A DNA stretch of 64,000 nt from Stappia sp. WLB 29 (GTDB taxonomy: Bacteria > Pseudomonadota > Alphaproteobacteria > Rhizobiales > Stappiaceae), in assembly GCF_023507705.1 (NCBI RefSeq), contig NZ_JALBGD010000003.1:1-64000 (forward strand), written 5' to 3'. The notes under the pieces are model-generated. The model was not told the DNA's origin. It saw nothing but the letters and a program-made list of their open reading frames with translations, and ran no database searches. Each line of letters starts with the position of its first letter. Position 1 is the first letter of the stretch. Both the position numbers and the translations under genes were made by a program. Shown one piece after another: positions 20,554 to 29,394 of this stretch.

Positions 20554-20684
20554 GCTCGCAGCGTCTCCCTCGATCGGCGGTCGCCTGCCCTGCGTCCGCC
20601 TCGATGTCATGGTTCACGGGGCTCAGGCCCGGTCTTTTCAGGTGCGCAGCAGACCGTCCCTGTGCCGAACGGTCCACCGGAGTC

Positions 20685-22142
20685 TCACACGCCGCTGCGG
20701 GGAATGCCCGAGCGCTCCACCTTGCGCGGCGAGGTCAGTTCCTTCCAGGTCGACAGCGCCTTGTTGACCGCCTGGAACGGCGGACGCGCGACGAACTTGC
20801 CGTGCCCCTCGCGCGTCTTCACCGCCCCGTCCTCGATGGCGACCTCGCCGCGGGTCAGCGTGAAGCGCGGCAGACCCTTCACCTTTTTGCCCTCGAACAC
20901 ATTGTAGTCGATGGCCGACTGCTGGGTCGCGGCGGAAATCGTCTTTTCCTTCTCCGGATCCCAGACCACCAGGTCGGCATCGGCGCCGACCAGGATCGCG
21001 CCCTTCTTCGGGTACATGTTGAGGATCTTGGCGATGTTGGTCGAGGTCACGGCGACGAACTCGTTCATGGTCAGCCGGCCGGTGGCGACCCCGTGGGTCC
21101 ACAGCATCGGCATGCGGTCCTCGAGCCCGCCGGTGCCGTTGGGGATCTTGGTGAAGTCGCCGAGCCCGGTGCGCTTCTGCTCCGTGGTGAAGGCGCAGTG
21201 GTCGGTCGCCACCACCTGCAGCGTGCCCGCCTGCAGGCCCGCCCACAGGCTGTCCTGGTGCTTCTTGTTGCGGAAGGGCGGCGACATCACCCGCCGCGCC
21301 GCATGGTCCCAGTCGGGATGGCGGTACTCGCTCTCGTCCAGCGTCAGGTGCTGGATCAGCGGCTCGCCGTAGCAGCGGATGCCGTTCTGCTTGGCCCGGC
21401 GGATCGCCTCATGCGCCTGTTCGCAGGACGTGTGCACCACGTAGAGCGGCACGCCGGCCATGTCGGCGATCATGATCGCGCGGTTGGTCGCCTCGCCCTC
21501 CACTTCCGCCGGGCGCGAATAGGCATGGGCTTCCGGCCCGTCATTGCCTTCGGCCATCAGCTTGGCCTGCAGCTGGGCGACCACATCGCCGTTTTCCGCA
21601 TGCACCATGGGCAGCGCGCCGAGTTCCGCGCAGCGCTGGAACGAGGCGAACATCTCGTCGTCGTCCACCATCAGCGCGCCCTTGTAGGCCATGAAATGCT
21701 TGAAGCTGTTGATGCCCTTGTCGCGCACCACCGCTTCCATGTCGTTGAACACCTGCTCGCCCCACCAGGTGATCGCCATGTGGAAGGAGTAGTCGCAATT
21801 GGCCCTGGTCGACTTGTTGTCCCACATGGTCAGCGCTTCCAGCAGCGACTGGCCGGGCGAGGGCAGGCAGAAATCCACCACCATGGTGGTGCCGCCGGCA
21901 AGGGCGGCGCGCGTGCCGCTCTCGAAATCGTCGGCCGAATAGGTGCCCATGAAAGGCATTTCCAGGTGCACATGCGGGTCGATGCCGCCCGGCATCACGT
22001 AGCAGCCGCTGGCGTCGAGCACCTCGTCGCCGGAAAGATCCGGCCCGATCTCGACGATCCTGCCGCCGTCGATTTTCACATCCGCGCGGTAGGCAAGGTC
22101 GGCCGTGACGACCGTTCCGCCCTTGATCACTTTGCTCGCCAT
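20685..22142 (-). CDS. hydA: Dihydropyrimidinase / D-hydantoinase
   Basis: Binuclear zinc amidohydrolase that opens dihydrouracil or dihydrothymine to the N-carbamoyl-beta-amino acid, the second step of reductive pyrimidine catabolism. The 485-residue protein has the metal ligands His57/His59 (GGIDPHVHLEMPFMGT), the carboxylated-lysine segment SFKHFMAYKGAL (Lys154), later His ligands (PMVHAENGD, YVVHTSCEQAHEA) and the Asp-bearing VATDHCAF. The C-terminus (KVERSGIPRSGV) is typical. The neighbouring amidase and DPD subunits support the catabolic rather than the anabolic (PyrC) assignment. Confidence 0.94.
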   Translation of the reverse strand: MASKVIKGGTVVTADLAYRADVKIDGGRIVEIGPDLSGDEVLDASGCYVMPGGIDPHVHLEMPFMGTYSADDFESGTRAALAGGTTMVVDFCLPSPGQSLLEALTMWDNKSTRANCDYSFHMAITWWGEQVFNDMEAVVRDKGINSFKHFMAYKGALMVDDDEMFASFQRCAELGALPMVHAENGDVVAQLQAKLMAEGNDGPEAHAYSRPAEVEGEATNRAIMIADMAGVPLYVVHTSCEQAHEAIRRAKQNGIRCYGEPLIQHLTLDESEYRHPDWDHAARRVMSPPFRNKKHQDSLWAGLQAGTLQVVATDHCAFTTEQKRTGLGDFTKIPNGTGGLEDRMPMLWTHGVATGRLTMNEFVAVTSTNIAKILNMYPKKGAILVGADADLVVWDPEKEKTISAATQQSAIDYNVFEGKKVKGLPRFTLTRGEVAIEDGAVKTREGHGKFVARPPFQAVNKALSTWKELTSPRKVERSGIPRSGV

Positions 22143-22194
22143 GTCGGTTCCCTCTCGTGGTGTGCAGAAGCGCAGCGCCCCGCGCCTGCCGCCG

Positions 22195-22827
22195 TTACGG
22201 TTCGATGGTTGCCAGTCGTGCCCCGAAGCCCAGGAAGACCACCCCGGTGATGCCCTTGATCCAACGCTGGAATGTCCCGCTGCGTGCCGCCGCCGTCAGC
22301 CGCGAAAAGGCCAGCACCATCAGGGAGAACCAGACGAGGTTGAGCATGGAGTGGACGAAGACCAGCGTGAACGTGTTGGCCGGCGTCGCCAGTCCCGGCG
22401 GCAGGAATTGCGGAAACGCCGCCAGGTAGAACATCGACACTTTCGGGTTGAGCGCGTTGGTCAGCAGCCCCTCCCAATAGGCGATCGTCAGCGTCCGCCG
22501 ACGCCGCGCCGGAGACACGCTGGCCGCAGCCACGGGGCCGCGCCAGGCATCGCGCAGGGCCTTCAGGCCGATCCAGCACAGATAGGCAGCGCCGAGCATC
22601 TTCACGGCGAAGAACAGCTCGGCCGACTTCACCAGGATGACGGACACGCCGAACACCACCAACGCGCCGTGCAGATAGAAGGCGGTGATGAAGCCGGCGA
22701 TATTGGCAAAGCCGGCCATCCGGCCGGAGGTCGGCACCGTGCGCGCGATCAGCACGCCGTTGGGACCGGGCGACATCACCAGCAGGCCCGCAACCACGAT
22801 GAAGGAAACCAGTATCGAAAGGTCCAT
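22195..22827 (-). CDS. LysE/RhtB-family exporter
   Basis: 210-residue membrane protein with about six hydrophobic helices and the family signature near the N-terminus (VMSPGPNGVLIARTV) plus NPKVSMFYLAAFPQFL. The family exports amino acids and their derivatives. Inserted between the amidase (33 bp) and dihydropyrimidinase (52 bp) genes on the same strand, it might relieve build-up of beta-alanine, beta-aminoisobutyrate or ureido intermediates. That is inference from position only. Confidence 0.85.
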   Translation of the reverse strand: MDLSILVSFIVVAGLLVMSPGPNGVLIARTVPTSGRMAGFANIAGFITAFYLHGALVVFGVSVILVKSAELFFAVKMLGAAYLCWIGLKALRDAWRGPVAAASVSPARRRRTLTIAYWEGLLTNALNPKVSMFYLAAFPQFLPPGLATPANTFTLVFVHSMLNLVWFSLMVLAFSRLTAAARSGTFQRWIKGITGVVFLGFGARLATIEP

Positions 22828-22860
22828 CTGCGTCCCCCGCGCCGGCGATCCCCGCCCGCC

Positions 22861-24111
22861 CTACTCCACGATCTCGGCCGCTTCCAGCACTGCATGCAGC
22901 AGCACGTCGGCACCGGCCTGCGCCCACTCCCTGGTGATCTCCTCGGCCTCGTTGTGCGACAGCCCGTCGACGCAGGGGCACATGATCATCGCCGTCGGCG
23001 CGACCTTGTTGACCCAGCACGCGTCGTGGCCGGCGCCGGAAATGACGTCCATGTGACTGTAGCCGAGCTTTTCCGCCGCGTTGCGCACGGCCTTGACGCA
23101 GGTCTCGTCGAAGGTCACGGGATCGAAATGGCCGACCGCCTCGATCGTCGCCGTCAGTCCCAGATCCTCGGCAATGCCCGGCACGCGCGCCTCGAACTCC
23201 GCCTTCATCGCGTCCAGCGTCTCGCGGTCGGGCGAGCGGAAGTCGACGGTGAAGACCACCTTGCCGGGAATGACGTTGCGCGAATTGGGATGGACGTCGC
23301 AATGGCCGATGGCGCCGACCGCGCGCGGCTGGTGCTTCATCGCGATCTCGTGCACCAGCTCGGTCATCCGCGCCATGCCGAGGCCGGCATTGCGGCGCAT
23401 CGGCATCGGCGTCGAGCCGGTGTGGCTCTCCTTGCCGGTCACGGTGACTTCCAGCCACCACAGGCCCTGGCCGTGGGTGACGACGCCGATATCCTTGCCC
23501 TCGGCCTCCAGGATCGGCCCCTGCTCGATATGCAGCTCGAACATCGCGTGCATCTTGCGCGCGCCGACCTCTTCCTCGCCGACCCAGCCGATGCGCTTCA
23601 GCTCGTCGCCGACCGTCTTGCCGTCCGCGTCCTTGCGCTCGTAGGCCCAGTCGAGATCGTGCACCCCGGCAAAGACGCCGGAGGCCAGCATGGCGGGGGC
23701 GAACCGCGTGCCCTCCTCGTTGGTCCAGTTGGTGACGACGATGGGCCGCTTCGTGCGGATGTTGAGGTCGTTGAGGGTGCGCACCAGTTCCAGCGCGCCG
23801 AGCACGCCGAGCACGCCGTCGTACTTGCCGCCCGTCGGCTGGGTGTCGAGATGCGAGCCGACATAGACGGGCAGGGCATCGGGATCGGTGCCGGCGCGCG
23901 TCATGAACATGTTGCCCATGGCGTCGACGCCCATGCTCATCCCGGCCGCCTCGCACCAGGCCTGGAACAGCTTGCGGCCCTCGTTGTCGGCATCGGTCAG
24001 GGACTGGCGGTTGTTGCCGCCGGCGACGCCCGGGCCGATCTTCGCCATCTCCATCAGGCTGTCCCACAGGCGGTCGGCGTCGATGCGCAGGTTCTTGCCC
24101 GGTGCGGTCAT
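22861..24111 (-). CDS. Zn-dependent amidohydrolase, probable N-carbamoyl-beta-alanine amidase
   Basis: 416-residue M20/hydantoinase-carbamoylase-family enzyme that would hydrolyse N-carbamoyl-beta-alanine to beta-alanine, CO2 and ammonia. Metal-site motifs are clear: VGSHLDTQPTGGKYDGVLGVLGALE (His and Asp ligands), TNEEGTRFAP (Glu-Glu) and SGAGHDACWVN (His). Sequence alone does not separate beta-ureidopropionase from allantoate amidohydrolase or L-carbamoylase; the dihydropyrimidinase and DPD neighbours favour the pyrimidine role. The ATG at 24111 has only a weak SD. mmsA lies 83 bp upstream. Confidence 0.88.
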   Translation of the reverse strand: MTAPGKNLRIDADRLWDSLMEMAKIGPGVAGGNNRQSLTDADNEGRKLFQAWCEAAGMSMGVDAMGNMFMTRAGTDPDALPVYVGSHLDTQPTGGKYDGVLGVLGALELVRTLNDLNIRTKRPIVVTNWTNEEGTRFAPAMLASGVFAGVHDLDWAYERKDADGKTVGDELKRIGWVGEEEVGARKMHAMFELHIEQGPILEAEGKDIGVVTHGQGLWWLEVTVTGKESHTGSTPMPMRRNAGLGMARMTELVHEIAMKHQPRAVGAIGHCDVHPNSRNVIPGKVVFTVDFRSPDRETLDAMKAEFEARVPGIAEDLGLTATIEAVGHFDPVTFDETCVKAVRNAAEKLGYSHMDVISGAGHDACWVNKVAPTAMIMCPCVDGLSHNEAEEITREWAQAGADVLLHAVLEAAEIVE

Positions 24112-24194
24112 TCAGCTCACTCCCTCTTCGTCCGGTGCGGCGGCGGCGCCGTCGGCGCTCATTCCATGTCGGGGCCCGGCCGGCGGCGCCGGCC

Positions 24195-25706
24195 TCACTC
24201 CATATTGGGGAAGGTGTAGACGGCGCCGTCCTTGATACCGGCCGGCCAGCGCGTCGTCACCGTCTTGAGGCGCGTGTTGAAGCGCACGCCTTCCGCGCCG
24301 TAGATCGAATGGTCGCCGAACAGCGAGCGTTTCCAGCCGCCGAAGGAGAAATAGGCGACCGGCACCGGGATCGGCACGTTGATGCCGACCATGCCCACCT
24401 CGATGCGGTCGGCGAAGGCGCGCGCGGCATCGCCGTCGCGGGTGAAGATCGCGGTGCCGTTGCCGTATTCGTGCTCGTTGATCAGCGACAGCGCTTCCTC
24501 GTAGCCGCCCGCACGCACCACCGACAGGACGGGGCCGAAGATCTCCTCGCGGTAGATCGTCATGTCGCGGGTCACCCGGTCGAACAGGGTGCCGCCGACG
24601 AAATAACCGTTCTCGTAGCCCTGCAGCGAGAAGCCGCGCCCGTCGACCAGCAGTTCGGCACCTTCCTTGACGCCCTGGTCGATATAGGAGAGCACCTTGC
24701 GCATATGCGCCTCTGTGACCAGCGGGCCCATTTCCGCCTCGCGGTCGGTGGCCGGGCCGATCTTCAGCGCCTGCACGCGGGGAACCAGCTTTTCCACCAG
24801 CCGGTCGGCGGTCTCCTCGCCGATGGGAACGGCGACGGAGATCGCCATGCAGCGCTCGCCGGCCGAGCCGTAGCCCGCGCCCATCAGCGCGTCGGCCGCC
24901 TGGTCCATGTCCGCATCCGGCATGACGATCATGTGGTTCTTGGCCCCGCCCAGCGCCTGCACCCGCTTTCCGTGCGCGGTGCCGGTCGCATAGACGTATT
25001 CGGCAATCGGCGTGGAGCCGACGAAGGACACCGCCTTGACGTCGGGATGGGTCAGCAGCACGTCGACCGCTTCCTTGTCGCCGTGCACGACATTGAGCAC
25101 CCCGTCCGGGAAGCCAGACTGCCGGAACAGGTCGTAGACCGCCATGACGGCGGAGGGGTCGCGCTCGGACGGCTTCAGCACGAAGGTGTTCCCGCAGGCG
25201 ACCGCGATCGGATACATCCACAGCGGCACCATGGCCGGGAAGTTGAACGGGGTGATGCCGGCGACGACGCCGAGCGGCTGGCGGTCGGAATAGCTGTCGA
25301 TGGCCGGACCGACATTGCGGGCGAACTCGCCCTTCAGCAGATGCGGGATGCCGCAGGCGAATTCCACCACCTCGATGCCGCGCGCCACCTCGCCCAGGGC
25401 ATCGTCGTGGGTCTTGCCGTGCTCGGCCGAGATCGCCCGGGCGATGTCGTCGGCATGGGCGGAGAGCAGCTCCTTGAAGCGGAACATCATGCGCGCGCGC
25501 TTGAGCGGCGGCGTGTCGCGCCAGGCGGGGAAGGCGGCTTTCGCCGCGGCGATCGCCTCCGCCACCTCGGCCGCGCTCGACAGCGGCAGGACGGCGGTCT
25601 GCTCGCCGGTCGCCGGGTTGAACACCCCTTGCGTCCTGGTGGAGCGGGAGACGACACGCGCCCCGCCGACGGCGTTCTCGATGCTGGCAAGGCCGGACTT
25701 CGACAT
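24195..25706 (-). CDS. mmsA: CoA-acylating (methyl)malonate-semialdehyde dehydrogenase
   Basis: 503-residue aldehyde dehydrogenase that converts malonate semialdehyde to acetyl-CoA, or methylmalonate semialdehyde to propionyl-CoA. Catalytic Cys286 lies in [11 protein letters not shown]. Family markers include [34 protein letters not shown] and the C-terminal [14 protein letters not shown]. It follows logically from beta-alanine/beta-aminoisobutyrate after transamination. The ATG at 25706 has GGAGGGAA just upstream. It heads the minus-strand operon, with two RutR-type boxes about 300 bp upstream. A GC-rich 7-bp hairpin (24178-24194) touches the stop codon. Confidence 0.95.
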   Translation of the reverse strand: MSKSGLASIENAVGGARVVSRSTRTQGVFNPATGEQTAVLPLSSAAEVAEAIAAAKAAFPAWRDTPPLKRARMMFRFKELLSAHADDIARAISAEHGKTHDDALGEVARGIEVVEFACGIPHLLKGEFARNVGPAIDSYSDRQPLGVVAGITPFNFPAMVPLWMYPIAVACGNTFVLKPSERDPSAVMAVYDLFRQSGFPDGVLNVVHGDKEAVDVLLTHPDVKAVSFVGSTPIAEYVYATGTAHGKRVQALGGAKNHMIVMPDADMDQAADALMGAGYGSAGERCMAISVAVPIGEETADRLVEKLVPRVQALKIGPATDREAEMGPLVTEAHMRKVLSYIDQGVKEGAELLVDGRGFSLQGYENGYFVGGTLFDRVTRDMTIYREEIFGPVLSVVRAGGYEEALSLINEHEYGNGTAIFTRDGDAARAFADRIEVGMVGINVPIPVPVAYFSFGGWKRSLFGDHSIYGAEGVRFNTRLKTVTTRWPAGIKDGAVYTFPNME

Positions 25707-25995
25707 GTTCCCTCCGCTCGCCAGGCCGGCTCTCGGCTCGGGCGCCCTGTCCGTCTCAAATTGCGGCCGGCATGGGCAGGGGTCCGGGCACAGCGTCCCG
25801 CAAACCCTCAGCATCATCCCCTGGCATCGGGCAGCGCTGGTCGCGCCGCCGGCCGTTCCCGTGGTCCGGATGCACAGCCATCCGGCAGCCTTCGCGTCCT
25901 CGCGCTCCGGCCGAAATCTGGAAGTGCGCGGCCCCGGTCTGTTTGATGTCCGCCGGCGGTCCGTCGCGTATTGCCATTGCGCCAGGCGAAAAAAC

Positions 25996-26011
25996 CTGAC
26001 CAAATGGTCAA
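25996..26011. promoter_or_regulatory. RutR-type operator 1
   Basis: CTGACCAAATGGTCAA. The core TGACCA-AA-TGGTCA is a perfect palindrome and differs from the known E. coli RutR site TTGACCA-N2-TGGTCAA only at the first base. Confidence 0.85.
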
Positions 26012-26028
26012 ATCGAGCGTAGGAAGGC

Positions 26029-26044
26029 TTGACCATCCGGTCAA
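26029..26044. promoter_or_regulatory. RutR-type operator 2
   Basis: TTGACCATCCGGTCAA, matching the RutR consensus with one change (T to C in the right half). Its centre is 33 bp from that of operator 1, about three helical turns, which would suit side-by-side dimers on one face of the DNA. Confidence 0.85.
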
Positions 26045-26102
26045 GGTCAATTTTTGGCCCGCCTGCCGAACAGGCACTCACCGCAGCGGACGACCGGGAG
26101 AG

Positions 26103-26807
26103 ATGAGCGGCACGGAGAGAACACAGGACAGGACGCAGAAGAGCGCCATCCGGGCGGAGAACGAGCGCGTCATCCTGAAGGCCGCCGAGGAGGTCTTCGC
26201 CGAGAGCGGCTTTCGCGGCGCGACCACCGGCATGATCGCCGACCGCGCCGGCATCCCCAAAGCCAACCTGCACTATTATTTCCCGACCAAGGAAGCGCTC
26301 TACCGGCGGGTGGTCGAGCACATCTTCAACATCTGGCTGGAGGCGGCGAACTCGTTCGACGAGAGCGACGATCCGGTCGAGGCGTTGACCGCCTACATCT
26401 CCAAGAAGATGGACGTCTCGCGCGCCCACCCGATGGGCTCCAAGGTCTGGGCCAACGAGATCCTGCACAAGGCTCCGGTGATCCAGGACTATCTCGAGAC
26501 GACGCTGACCGAGTGGACCGCCTCGCGGGTTAGCGCCATCCAGCGCTGGATCGCCAGCGGCCGGATCGCGCCCGTCGATCCGCACTACCTGCTCTACATG
26601 ATCTGGGCGACCACCCAGCACTATGCCGACTTCAACCACCAGATCGACACGCTGAACGGCGGCGTGCCCCTGTCCGACGCGCAGTTCGAGGAGGCAAAGC
26701 GCACGGTGACCGGCATCATCCTGGCCGGTATCGGCGCTGTTCCCCCGGCCGGGCTTGCCGCCGGCGACAGGCCGCGCGATGCTGGCGCCCGCAACGGCGC
26801 GACCTGA
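26103..26807 (+). CDS. RutR-like TetR regulator 1
   Basis: 234-residue TetR-family protein with the YcdC/RutR-type ligand domain. The helix-turn-helix is [29 protein letters not shown]. Tryptophans in FNIWLEA and [12 protein letters not shown], and the Gln of the latter, correspond to residues that I recall lining the uracil pocket of E. coli RutR. The ATG at 26103, after GGGAGAG, follows the double operator closely, so autoregulation is likely. The next gene is a second RutR-like regulator 33 bp downstream. Confidence 0.9.
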   Translation: MSGTERTQDRTQKSAIRAENERVILKAAEEVFAESGFRGATTGMIADRAGIPKANLHYYFPTKEALYRRVVEHIFNIWLEAANSFDESDDPVEALTAYISKKMDVSRAHPMGSKVWANEILHKAPVIQDYLETTLTEWTASRVSAIQRWIASGRIAPVDPHYLLYMIWATTQHYADFNHQIDTLNGGVPLSDAQFEEAKRTVTGIILAGIGAVPPAGLAAGDRPRDAGARNGAT

Positions 26808-26840
26808 GCGGCACGGCACACAACCAGGGACGGAAAGCAG

Positions 26841-27521
26841 ATGGAGGCAGGCCCGACACGGGCAGATGCGGGAGGCTCCGGGCCCGAGGGCGACGGCACG
26901 CCGCGCACGCGCATCCAGGAAAAGAACCGCGCCCGCATCCTGGAGGCCGCGCTCGGCACCTTCGCGCGCTTCGGCTATCGCGGCGCCCGCGTCGACCAGA
27001 TCGCCGAGGACGCGGGCATGTCGAAGTCGAACCTGCTCTACTATTTCGGCTCCAAGTCGGAGATCTACAAGGCGGTGCTGGCCGACCTGCTCGACCGCTG
27101 GCTGGCCCCCTTGCGCACGCTCGACCCCGAAGGCGATCCGCGCACGGAGCTCACCGCCTATATCGAGCAGAAGCTGCGCTTTTCCGCCGACTATCCGGAG
27201 GCCTCGCGCCTCTTCGCCAACGAGATGCTGCAGGGCGCGCCGATGATGCGCGACGTGCTGGAAGGCCCGCTCAAGGCGCTGGTGGAGGAAAAATCGCAGG
27301 TGCTGCGCCGCTGGGCCGCGTGCGGCCGCATCCGCCCGGTCGACCCGGTGCACCTGATCTTCCTGATCTGGGCGACGACGCAGACCTATGCCGACTTCGC
27401 CCCGCAGATCGAGGCGATCACCGGCACCGGCATCCACGACGAGACCTTCCGCCGCCAGGCGCTGCAATCGCTGACCGATCTCATCTTCGCGGGCCTGCTG
27501 CCGCGTCCGGGTTCGCCTTGA
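26841..27521 (+). CDS. rutR: RutR-like TetR regulator 2 (closest to E. coli RutR)
   Basis: 226-residue TetR-family regulator. It shares with E. coli RutR the stretch [55 protein letters not shown] and [21 protein letters not shown]. RutR represses pyrimidine catabolic genes and is released by uracil. It is cotranscribed with the preceding RutR-like gene. Two paralogues side by side suggest either heterodimerisation or separate ligands (for example uracil versus dihydrouracil or thymine), which is inference. Confidence 0.9.
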   Translation: MEAGPTRADAGGSGPEGDGTPRTRIQEKNRARILEAALGTFARFGYRGARVDQIAEDAGMSKSNLLYYFGSKSEIYKAVLADLLDRWLAPLRTLDPEGDPRTELTAYIEQKLRFSADYPEASRLFANEMLQGAPMMRDVLEGPLKALVEEKSQVLRRWAACGRIRPVDPVHLIFLIWATTQTYADFAPQIEAITGTGIHDETFRRQALQSLTDLIFAGLLPRPGSP

Positions 27522-27601
27522 TCTTGCCTTTGCCGCCTGTATCCTGCACCGAGCGAGGGACGGGTTTCGCCGTCCCCGATTGACCCTGAACGGAAGACCG
27601 C

Positions 27602-28417
27602 ATGCGCAAGGCCCTCGTCGTCGCCGCCCTTCTGCTTTCCGCTCCGCTGACGCTGGCCGGGCCCGCGCTGGCCGCGAAATGCGGCAACAACGCCGCCGGC
27701 TTTCCGGCCTGGCTCGCCAGCTTCAAGCGCGAGGCGGTGGCCTCCGGCATTTCCAGCCGCACGGTGGAAGCCGCGCTCGGCGGCATGACCTACAACAGCA
27801 AGGTCATCCGTCTCGACCGCAACCAGAAATCCTTCAAGCTCTCCTTCGAGCAGTTCCTGGCCCGCCGCGCCCCGCCCTCGACCATCGCCATCGGCAAGCG
27901 CCGCATGAAGCAGCATGCGGTCGTGCTCGACCGGGTGGAGCGCAAGTACGGCGTGCCGAAGGAGGTCATCGTCGCGATCTGGGGGCTGGAATCCGGCTTC
28001 GGCGGCTTCATGGGCGACATCCCGATCTTCTCGTCGCTCTCCGCGCTCGCCTACGACTGCCGCCGCTCGGCCTTCTTCACCAACGAGCTGATGAGCGCCC
28101 TGCGGATCGCAGATCGCGGCCAGATGCGGATTTCCGAGATGAAGGGCGCCTGGGCCGGCGAGATCGGCCAGACCCAGTTTCTCGCCTCCAGCTACGAGCG
28201 CTTCGCGGTCGATTTCGACGGCGACGGCCGGCCGAACCTGATCCGCAGCCCTGCCGACGTCTTCGCCTCCACCGCCAACTTCCTGCGCCAGCACGGCTGG
28301 AGCAAGGGCGGCGACTGGTCGCCGGGCACCAGCAATTACGGCGTGCTGCGCGACTGGAACCGGGCCGAGGTCTATCGCCGGACCATCGCCCATTTCGCCA
28401 CCGAGCTGACCAGGTAG
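27602..28417 (+). CDS. Lytic murein transglycosylase (MltB/SLT_2 type)
   Basis: 271-residue exported enzyme that cleaves peptidoglycan glycan strands to 1,6-anhydro-muropeptides. It has a signal peptide ([24 protein letters not shown]) and the MltB catalytic core: [24 protein letters not shown] with catalytic Glu, [31 protein letters not shown], and [13 protein letters not shown]. No lipobox is seen, so it is soluble periplasmic rather than membrane-anchored. It converges with the EamA gene (22-bp gap); its place beside the pyrimidine genes appears incidental. Confidence 0.92.
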   Translation: MRKALVVAALLLSAPLTLAGPALAAKCGNNAAGFPAWLASFKREAVASGISSRTVEAALGGMTYNSKVIRLDRNQKSFKLSFEQFLARRAPPSTIAIGKRRMKQHAVVLDRVERKYGVPKEVIVAIWGLESGFGGFMGDIPIFSSLSALAYDCRRSAFFTNELMSALRIADRGQMRISEMKGAWAGEIGQTQFLASSYERFAVDFDGDGRPNLIRSPADVFASTANFLRQHGWSKGGDWSPGTSNYGVLRDWNRAEVYRRTIAHFATELTR

Positions 28418-28439
28418 CGCCGTCGGGAAAAGCAGCGGC

Positions 28440-29390
28440 TCAGGCGGCTCGCGGCTTCGGCCTGCGGCCGTCCCGCTGCAGCACGAAGGTCGCCGCCGCC
28501 GTCACCGCAACGCCGGCCAGCGTCCAGACGCCCGGCCAGGGCGCGCCCATCACCACCGTCTCGATCAGCACGAAGGACGGCAGCAGGTAGGTGTAGGCCA
28601 TCACCGGCCCCGCCGGCAGGCGCAGGCTGGCATAGGTGGCGCAGAAGAAGCTCGTCGCCGTCGGAAACACCGCGAGATAGGCGATGCCGACCAGCACCGG
28701 CAGCGGCACCGCGGCCCACTCGGTCGCCGCCAGTTCCGCCCGGCCATAGACCAGCAGCATCGCCGCCCCGGCGGTGAGGATCCAGAAGTTGAAGATCTCC
28801 AGCGGCTCGCCGCGATGGAAGAGCCGCATCAACGGCGCATAGAAGGCATAGGCGGCAACGCCGAAGAGATAGATGCGCTCGCCGGGGCCGAATTCCAGCC
28901 GGGCGAGCCGGCTGAGATCGTCGCCGAACAGCACCAGAAGCGCGCCCGCTGCCCCCACGCCAAGACACACCACCTGCCGCCGCGAGATCCGCTGGCCGAG
29001 CAGCGCAAGGCCGGCAAGCGCGGTGAAGGCGGGAAGCAGGGTGAAGACCGCGCCCGCATTGAGCGCACTGGTCAGCCGTAGCGCCTCGAACATCGTCACG
29101 AAGAAGATGTCCAGCAGCAGAGCGATCAGCAGATAGACCGGCAGGCGTGAGAGCTTCGGCAGCGCCCATTGCCGCTTGACCGTGGCGATGGCGGCGAAGA
29201 TCGCGGCGGCGATGCAGAACCGCAGCGCGGTCAGCACCGCCGGGTCGAGCGCACCGGTGATCGCATGGCCGAGCGGGAACGAGGTGGAGACCAGAAAGAC
29301 GAAACCGAGCATCGCCGCATGGGCGCGCCCGGTTTCGCCGGCATCCGCAGGGGCGGCAGCGGCGGTCACCGCGCCGCCCGTCTTTCGCAC
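28440..29390 (-). CDS. EamA/DMT-family transporter
   Basis: About 316 residues with ten hydrophobic helices in two EamA repeats (FPLGHAITGALDPAVLTALRF... and a second half ending VAVTAAATFVLQRDG), the layout of drug/metabolite transporters. The start is uncertain: the GTG at 29390 lies 4 nt after the preA stop and fits translational coupling, while an ATG at 29312 would trim the N-terminus. Sharing a transcription unit with preA/preT, it could export or import a pyrimidine-related metabolite; no substrate can be read from the sequence. Confidence 0.82.
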   Translation of the reverse strand: MRKTGGAVTAAAAPADAGETGRAHAAMLGFVFLVSTSFPLGHAITGALDPAVLTALRFCIAAAIFAAIATVKRQWALPKLSRLPVYLLIALLLDIFFVTMFEALRLTSALNAGAVFTLLPAFTALAGLALLGQRISRRQVVCLGVGAAGALLVLFGDDLSRLARLEFGPGERIYLFGVAAYAFYAPLMRLFHRGEPLEIFNFWILTAGAAMLLVYGRAELAATEWAAVPLPVLVGIAYLAVFPTATSFFCATYASLRLPAGPVMAYTYLLPSFVLIETVVMGAPWPGVWTLAGVAVTAAATFVLQRDGRRPKPRAA

Positions 29391-29394
29391 ATCG

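Larger units (their letters stand above)
25707..26102. promoter_or_regulatory. Divergent control region between mmsA and rutR-like gene
   Basis: A 396-bp region without a convincing gene. Its right third is AT-rich and contains two RutR-type palindromes (annotated separately). Both the minus-strand mmsA operon and the plus-strand TetR genes would be controlled from here. Confidence 0.7.

Noticed and set aside
24178-24194. GC hairpin GGCCGGC-GGC-GCCGGCC at the mmsA stop as a terminator
   Set aside because: No T-tract follows and the next gene is co-directional 83 bp on; it may be only GC-rich sequence, so it is mentioned in the mmsA entry and not annotated as a terminator.
24195-27467. A 1,090-codon minus-strand open frame covering mmsA and the antisense of both TetR genes
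   Set aside because: Only 24195-25706 matches a protein family; the rest is GC-rich antisense sequence opposite real TetR genes, with His/Arg/Gly-rich repetitive composition and no domain.
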